From Chloroflexota bacterium (GTDB lineage: Bacteria; Chloroflexota; Dormibacteria; Dormibacterales; Dormibacteraceae): DNA of 64,000 nt. The translations under genes were made by a program, and so were the position numbers. The stretch covers positions 198,881-262,880 of the forward strand of contig VBIW01000036.1 of the NCBI GenBank assembly GCA_005880915.1, in the 5' to 3' direction. The stretch's first letter is position 1. Each line of letters opens with the position of its first letter. This document shows, in pieces, positions 59,171-64,000 of this stretch. Below the pieces are notes generated by a model that worked only from the letters and a program-made list of their open reading frames with translations, searched no databases and was not told the DNA's origin.

Positions 59171-60739
59171 CTACGCGGACGCGGACGCCCTGGCCGCTTC
59201 GGCGGGCTCGGGGGCGGTCTGGTTCCGGATGCCGACCGCGTTGACGATCGCCCCCGCCACCAGCAGACCCGCGCCGATGAGCATCGCGAGATGGAAGGAT
59301 GAGGTCGACGCATCGCGCACGACTGCGATGAGGTGCGGATCGGCGGGCGTGTTCAGCGGGCTAACCGTCTTGCGAAAGCTCTCGGATGAGACATCGACAC
59401 CTGTCAGACGCGAAGCGAGCGACGCGTAAAAGGCGGCTGTGAGGAAGACGAAGATGAGCGCACCGGCAAGCTGCGGACCCACTCGAGAAATCGCGTTGTT
59501 GATCGCCGACCCGAGCCCGGAATTGCGCACCGGCACCGACGTCATCAGGGCGGTGGTCAAAGGAGCGACGAGCATGCATATCCCAAAGCCGAAGATGACC
59601 GCGCCAGGCAAGAAGTCGATGAAGTACGAAACGGGCGGCCAGTACGTGCTCGGGTTGCCCGGCTGGAGTGTCCACGGAGTGCTGTTGGCCGGCACGCGCG
59701 CGTACCACAAGACTCCGATCGCCATGATCACCGGCCCTACGGTCATGAAGATGCGCGGGCCGTATCTGCTCGCCAGGCTTCCGAACCGACGGGACAAGAA
59801 AACCAGGAAGAGCGAACCTGGAATTCCCCCCGCGCCCGCGGCCGCTGCCGCATAGCCCAGCGTGCCTTGCTGGAACAGGCCGACGTAGTAGAACGTGACG
59901 TAAAGCGAGCCATAGATCAGCAGCGTTGAGATGTTGACCACGGTGAAGTTGCGCGAGCGGAACAGCTCGAGCGGTATGAGAGGGTGCTTCGTGCGCCTCA
60001 TCCATATGGGAAGCAAGATCGTTGCCACGACGCCGACCACGAGGGCGACGTAGCCGCCCGGGTCACGCCAGGCGCGCTGCTGGCCGTAGATCGTGCCGAA
60101 AGCCAGCCCGCCTACCGACAAGGCGACGATGGCGGCTCCGATCCAGTCGAAATCTGAGGTCGCGTCGTCGTCACGACTTTCAGGCACGTGCTTCCAGGTC
60201 GCCCAGGCGGCGACGGCAACCAGAGGGACATTGATGAAGAATGCGGCGCGCCACGAGATCGTGTCGACCAGCAGGCCGCCGAGCAAAGGCCCGAGGATCG
60301 TCGTGGCTCCGGAAGCCCCAGCCCATGTGCCGAAAGCACGTCCTTGCTCCTCGCCTGAGAAGTTCGCGGTGAGCAGCGCCAGCGAACCGGGAACGAGCAG
60401 CGCGCCCGCGGCCCCCTGGAGGATGCGGAACAGGACGAGCAGCTCCATGCTCGGTGCAAAGCCGCAGAGCACCGAGGTCGCTCCGAAACCGACCAACCCG
60501 ATCAAGAAGGTCCGCTTCCGGCCGTAGAAGTCGTTGACCGCTCCGGCCAGGATGAGCAGCGCGCTGAGCGTCAACAGGTAGGCGTTATAGACATACGACT
60601 GCCCCTCGAGCACGCCAAGGAATGTCCGCGGCAGGTCGCGTCCGATCCTGGGCAGCGCGACGTTGACCACCGTCGAGTCCAGGAACACGATCCCTGAGCC
60701 AAGGACAGCCGCTGCGAGGATCCAGCGCTTCATCGTCAT
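59171..60739 (-). CDS. MFS transporter, DHA2 drug:H+ antiporter family
   Basis: The 522-residue protein has fourteen predicted helices, with LDSTVVNVALPRIGRDL at helix 1 and GAVNDFYGRKRTFLIGL as the signature loop A, plus LVPGSLALLTANFSGEEQGRAFGTWAG. These mark the DHA2 exporters of drugs or metabolites. It leads a run with the rhodanese-CBS and Cys-rich genes, 16 bases apart. Confidence 0.92.
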   Translation of the reverse strand: MTMKRWILAAAVLGSGIVFLDSTVVNVALPRIGRDLPRTFLGVLEGQSYVYNAYLLTLSALLILAGAVNDFYGRKRTFLIGLVGFGATSVLCGFAPSMELLVLFRILQGAAGALLVPGSLALLTANFSGEEQGRAFGTWAGASGATTILGPLLGGLLVDTISWRAAFFINVPLVAVAAWATWKHVPESRDDDATSDFDWIGAAIVALSVGGLAFGTIYGQQRAWRDPGGYVALVVGVVATILLPIWMRRTKHPLIPLELFRSRNFTVVNISTLLIYGSLYVTFYYVGLFQQGTLGYAAAAAGAGGIPGSLFLVFLSRRFGSLASRYGPRIFMTVGPVIMAIGVLWYARVPANSTPWTLQPGNPSTYWPPVSYFIDFLPGAVIFGFGICMLVAPLTTALMTSVPVRNSGLGSAINNAISRVGPQLAGALIFVFLTAAFYASLASRLTGVDVSSESFRKTVSPLNTPADPHLIAVVRDASTSSFHLAMLIGAGLLVAGAIVNAVGIRNQTAPEPAEAARASASA

Positions 60740-60829
60740 GGCTTGTTGAATGGCATGAACTCTCGAGACCCGGCGCCTATTCTGGGCGAACTCAATGCGC
60801 GCCCGCGACGCCCCCCACCCGGACGCGGC

Positions 60830-61261
60830 TTAAAAGTCTTTGCGACCGAGGAAGTGCTGGATGACGTCTGGCCTCGATGCCTCGTACAGGGCGATCCGGT
60901 GCCCGCTGGGTAGCACGAAGGATGAACACGGGCCCATCGGGATCTCGAGCCGTCGCTCGTCTTTCAATCCACGTTTCTTCAGCGCTGCCACCGCCTTGCC
61001 CAGGTCATCCACCCGATAGATATAGATGGACCGATCACCTTCGAGGTGGTCGGTGAGCAGAATGTGCGGTGGACCTTCCGTCAGCTCGATCATCGCCACC
61101 CGCGCGCCCATTCCTTCGACCGCAAACGCAAGTCTCCCACCGATCAGCTCCGTGAAGAGACGAGCGTCCGCCGCCACGTCGTTGCTCGGCGTGTAGAGAT
61201 AGTCGAGCTGTAGAAACCGACTAGATCTTGGGCCTTCAGAGGTGCGACCGAGCGGCTCCAT
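60830..61261 (-). CDS. VOC-superfamily (glyoxalase-like) protein
   Basis: This 143-residue protein folds as paired beta-alpha-beta modules: FLQLDYLYTPSNDVAADARLFTELIGGRLAF and SIYIYRVDDLGKAVAALKKRGLKDERRLEIPMGPCSSFVLPSGHRIALYE. Metal ligand positions (D, H and E) are compatible but not certain. Substrate unknown. Upstream region faces the FAD oxidoreductase gene. Confidence 0.85.
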   Translation of the reverse strand: MEPLGRTSEGPRSSRFLQLDYLYTPSNDVAADARLFTELIGGRLAFAVEGMGARVAMIELTEGPPHILLTDHLEGDRSIYIYRVDDLGKAVAALKKRGLKDERRLEIPMGPCSSFVLPSGHRIALYEASRPDVIQHFLGRKDF

Positions 61262-61400
61262 GGCCGGCAGGATAGCCCGTCAGCGACGCCGCGCAGAAAC
61301 CCGGTCTGCCAAAGCTCCTGGCTAGGCATAGACTGGCGCCGGGCCGGAAGGGGCGCCTGGGCGGGGGCAGGGGCCATTTGCGTCGGGAGGAAGCACCGCC

Positions 61401-62771
61401 ATGATCACACTCAATATCGACAGGCTCCGCGAGCAGGTTCGCGGCGACGTCATCACACCGGATGACGATCGATACGAAGAGGCGCGCAAGGTCCGGAACG
61501 GAATGATCGACAAGCGCCCCACGGTGATCGTTCGCCCGGTGAATGCGGGCGACGTCATCGCCGCAGTCAACTTCGCTCGCGAGGGTGAGCTGGACCTTGC
61601 CATTCGAGGTGGCGCCCACAGCGTGCCAGGATTCGGCACCGTCGACAAAGGCCTGGTCATCGACCTCTTTCGCATGCGGGGCGTTCGTGTCGAGCCGGAA
61701 AAGCGGACCGCTCGCGCCGAAGGCGGCGCGACATGGGGCGATTTCAACGCCGCGACGAATGCGTTCGGACTTGCCAGCACTGGAGGCATCATCTCGACCA
61801 CCGGCGTCGGCGGCCTGACCCTCGGAGGCGGCATCGGCTACCTCGCGCGCGGGTACGGATTGTCCCTCGACAACCTTGTTTCGGCAGACGTCGTCACGGC
61901 CGACGGTACGTTTCTCGTCGCCAGCGCGAGCGAAAACGAGGACCTCTTCTGGGCGATCCGTGGCGGTGGCGGCAACTATGGCGTCGTGACGTCGTTTGAA
62001 TTCAGGCTGCACCCCGTGAAGGACATATACGGCGGCCCGATGTTCTACGAGCTCAAGTACGCCAGAGACATCCTTCACTGGTACCGCGACTACATCAAGA
62101 CCGCTCCTCGGGAGATGGGCGCGTTCCCCGCGTTCCAGATCGCCCCGCCGCTGCCATTCATCCCTGAAAATCGCCATGGCGACACGTTTGCTCTCGTCGT
62201 GGCATGTTGGGCGGGCCCGGTCGAGGAAGGCGAGCGCGCGCTCAAGCCCTTCCATGACATTGCACCGGTGTTTGCGGAACATGTCGGCGCGATGCCGTAC
62301 CCGGCGCTGAACGCCGCGTTCGACGGCCTCTACCCCACTGGCCTTCAGCACTACTGGAAGGCCAACTTCGTCAAGGAGCTCACCGATGAGGCGATCGAAG
62401 CCCACGTCGAACACGGGACCAGGGTTCCGGCAATGACGTCGACCATGCACATCTACCCGATCAATGGCGCGTGCCACGAGGTCGCATCTGACGAGACCGC
62501 CTTCGCGTATCGCGATGCCAATTTCGCCACGGTCATCGCCGGGATGTGGCCGGATCCGGCTCAGAACAGCGCGAACATCAAGTGGGTGCGTGATTACTAC
62601 GACGCGACGTCGCCACTTTCTGAGGCAGGCGGCTACATCAACTTCATGGCAGAGGACGACCAGGGCCGGATCAAGGCCAACTACAGGGGCAACTACGACC
62701 GCCTCGTCGACGTCAAGCGGACGTACGACCCAAACAACCTCTTCCACGTAAACCAGAACATCAAGCCGTAG
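61401..62771 (+). CDS. FAD-linked oxidoreductase of BBE type
   Basis: This 456-residue protein has strong GGGAGG before ATG 61401. The PP-loop is RGGAHSVPGFG with the flavin-linked His, and STTGVGGLTLGGGIGYLARGYG lacks the Cys of bicovalent berberine-bridge enzymes, so the flavin is probably single-bonded. The C-terminal BBE segment is NYDRLVDVKRTYDPNNLFHVNQNI. It oxidises an alcohol, sugar or alkaloid-like compound. Ends in a terminator. Confidence 0.92.
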   Translation: MITLNIDRLREQVRGDVITPDDDRYEEARKVRNGMIDKRPTVIVRPVNAGDVIAAVNFAREGELDLAIRGGAHSVPGFGTVDKGLVIDLFRMRGVRVEPEKRTARAEGGATWGDFNAATNAFGLASTGGIISTTGVGGLTLGGGIGYLARGYGLSLDNLVSADVVTADGTFLVASASENEDLFWAIRGGGGNYGVVTSFEFRLHPVKDIYGGPMFYELKYARDILHWYRDYIKTAPREMGAFPAFQIAPPLPFIPENRHGDTFALVVACWAGPVEEGERALKPFHDIAPVFAEHVGAMPYPALNAAFDGLYPTGLQHYWKANFVKELTDEAIEAHVEHGTRVPAMTSTMHIYPINGACHEVASDETAFAYRDANFATVIAGMWPDPAQNSANIKWVRDYYDATSPLSEAGGYINFMAEDDQGRIKANYRGNYDRLVDVKRTYDPNNLFHVNQNIKP

Positions 62772-62790
62772 AACGCCCACCAGCGAAATT

Positions 62791-62824
62791 CGAGGCCTCG
62801 GCAGCAGGAACAGCCGAGGCCTCG
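62791..62824 (+). terminator. Rho-independent terminator
   Basis: CGAGGCCTCGGC and GCCGAGGCCTCG form a perfect 12-bp stem with a ten-base loop, followed by AGCTTTCCTT, 20 bases after the oxidoreductase stop. Confidence 0.85.
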
Positions 62825-62842
62825 AGCTTTCCTTGATCCGAG

Positions 62843-63568
62843 GTGCGGATCTGCACGTGGAACATCCTGCTGGGGCGACGGTTGCACAGCGTGCTGGACA
62901 CCGTGGGCAGCCTGCCCGATTTCCACGACCTCGACCTGTTCGCCATCCAGGAGGCATCGATCCACGAAGGGCGGCCCGACGCCGAGGTCATCGCCGAGGC
63001 GATGGGCGGCGGCTATTCCTGGTTCCAGGCGACGGCCCAGCTCTTTCGGGGCCGCGAGCAAGGCAACGCCCTGGTCTGGCGCCGCGAGCTGTTTGAGCAA
63101 GACTCGCCCCAGGTCGTTTCGCTGAGCAACCTGTCGATCCCGCACATGACACGAACGGAGCGGACGCTCTTGCGAGCGATCCCGCCCCAGAGAAGAATCG
63201 CGATCCGAGCCGAATCCACCGACCTCCGGGTCTATGTCATGCACCTCGACGTGCTCGGCTTCACCCACAAGCTCGAGCAGTTCCGCGCGATCATCAAAGA
63301 CATGGCAGAGCGACCATCGGTTCGGATGACCATCATTGCGGGCGACCTCAACACATTCGGGCCACCGCGCTTGCAGCTATGGCGCCGAATCCGCGCCGCG
63401 TCACGCCAAGCAGAGCTGACCGAGCTCACGCGAGGGTTGCGCCGCACGCACTGGACAGGACAGAAGCTCGACGCGATCTACGCGGCGGGCGCGCTCCCGC
63501 CGGGGCACCGGGCGTGGACCGTCAGCGTGCGCGCCTCCGACCACCTGCCTGTTTTCGCAGAGCTGTAA
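62843..63568 (+). CDS. Endonuclease/exonuclease/phosphatase (EEP) family protein
   Basis: The 241-residue protein starts GTG at 62843. EEP motifs are CTWNILLG, FAIQEAS, IAGDLNTFG and ASDHLPVFAEL, with the two His and metal Asp/Asn. Members cleave DNA, RNA, lipids or phosphate esters. No signal peptide. It is followed five bases later by a phosphatase-superfamily gene. Confidence 0.88.
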   Translation: MRICTWNILLGRRLHSVLDTVGSLPDFHDLDLFAIQEASIHEGRPDAEVIAEAMGGGYSWFQATAQLFRGREQGNALVWRRELFEQDSPQVVSLSNLSIPHMTRTERTLLRAIPPQRRIAIRAESTDLRVYVMHLDVLGFTHKLEQFRAIIKDMAERPSVRMTIIAGDLNTFGPPRLQLWRRIRAASRQAELTELTRGLRRTHWTGQKLDAIYAAGALPPGHRAWTVSVRASDHLPVFAEL

Positions 63569-63573
63569 GCCTG

Positions 63574-64000
63574 GTGGGCCGCAAGCTCGTCGTCCTGCAC
63601 GTCGACGGCGTGAGCGCCGATTCGCTGGAGCAAGGGCTGGGCGAAGGTGACATGCCGTTTGTTCAGCACCTGATCGACAGTGAGGGCTACCAGGTCCTTC
63701 GGTATCGGTGCGGCGTGCCCTCAACCACCCCGTTCGCCCAGGCCGGGATCCTCTACGGCGACAACTCCGAGATACCCAGCTTTCGCTGGTGGGACAGGGA
63801 GCGCCGCGTCCTGGTCCAGTTCGGCGCCGGCTCGACATTCGAGAAGGTCGCGGACAAATATTTCGGCGGCTGCATGCCGTTGACGAACGATGGCGCCTGC
63901 ATCGCCGCCTGCTATCCAGCCGGCGCGGCAGACGACTTCGGCATCGCCTATCAGGACCGCACCTACGGGCAGCAGAGCAAATCGCGGTCAGCAGCGGCCG
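63574..64000 (+). CDS. Alkaline-phosphatase-superfamily protein (cut by window edge)
   Basis: GTG at 63574 opens a frame that continues past the right edge (first 142 residues). VLHVDGVSADSLEQGLGEGDMPFV gives the metal-binding Asp, and RCGVPSTTPFAQAGILYGD has the likely nucleophilic Thr, as in type I phosphodiesterases/nucleotide pyrophosphatases. Later metal ligands are outside the window. It forms an operon with the EEP gene. Confidence 0.75.
   Translation, partial: MGRKLVVLHVDGVSADSLEQGLGEGDMPFVQHLIDSEGYQVLRYRCGVPSTTPFAQAGILYGDNSEIPSFRWWDRERRVLVQFGAGSTFEKVADKYFGGCMPLTNDGACIAACYPAGAADDFGIAYQDRTYGQQSKSRSAAA

Overview
The window is a 64-kb, high-GC (by eye about two thirds G+C), gene-dense bacterial chromosome segment. 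No rRNA, tRNA, CRISPR array, insertion sequence or phage block was recognised. Strong GGAGG ribosome binding sites, frequent GTG/TTG starts, an actinobacterial-type holin-like protein, DUF3618, an F420-type luciferase-like oxidoreductase, an IclR-controlled dihydroxyacetone phosphotransferase and threonine-independent isoleucine synthesis suggest a terrestrial actinobacterium or a soil Chloroflexota/Dormibacterota-type lineage. The phylum is inferred from gene flavour only. Layout: 1-6.1 kb carries a proline dehydrogenase fragment, small membrane and envelope-stress proteins (YihY, DUF3618, holin-like), an Nramp-type transporter and a PAP2 phosphatase. 6.2-11.1 kb holds a stress protein, an HExxH protein, an OmpR-type two-component system with two membrane proteins, and a YCII-like protein. 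11.2-16.1 kb is a peptide-modification locus: a permuted ATP-grasp protein, an alpha-E protein and three transglutaminase-fold proteins.

16.1-27 kb is central metabolism: an ACT protein, an IclR regulator, a glycerol/dihydroxyacetone phosphotransferase system split over two converging transcripts, then citramalate synthase with PEP carboxylase. The last pair is preceded by what looks like an isoleucine-sensing leader peptide and attenuator. 27-32.3 kb is signalling: an HD-GYP response regulator, an HTH-TPR regulator with a 32-residue secreted peptide gene directly upstream (a candidate RRNPP-like peptide signalling pair), and a membrane PAS histidine kinase.

32.3-38.7 kb is a catabolic block: Rieske oxygenase, amidohydrolase, amino-acid permease, class III aminotransferase and LLM oxidoreductase. 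38.8-45.5 kb has a second HD-GYP protein, a sulfite-oxidase-like/flavin-reductase operon, an ArsR-SRPBCC pair behind a stacked GTAAC/GTTAC operator, a D,D-carboxypeptidase and a Na+/H+ antiporter. 45.7-48.4 kb has a KaiC-like double ATPase coupled to a MerR-receiver fusion, and a STAS protein.

48.4-55.4 kb has the Tdh-Kbl threonine degradation pair, topoisomerase IB, a DUF3147-like pair, 6-phosphogluconate dehydrogenase and a Rieske/DUF2231-like protein. 55.5-58.3 kb is a QueD/PTPS-SDR-GT4 operon suggestive of pterin glycoside synthesis, with a divergent methyltransferase. 58.3-60.7 kb is an MFS exporter operon containing a rhodanese-CBS gene interrupted by one in-frame TGA. A UGA-proximal hairpin fits the bacterial SECIS pattern, so this is a candidate selenoprotein or a fresh nonsense mutation. 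The right end has a VOC protein, a BBE-type flavoenzyme, an EEP-family nuclease/phosphatase and a truncated alkaline-phosphatase-superfamily gene.

The observations most worth checking are the secreted peptide/HTH-TPR pair, the in-frame TGA rhodanese, the isoleucine attenuator, the pterin glycoside operon, and the MerR-receiver/KaiC operon.
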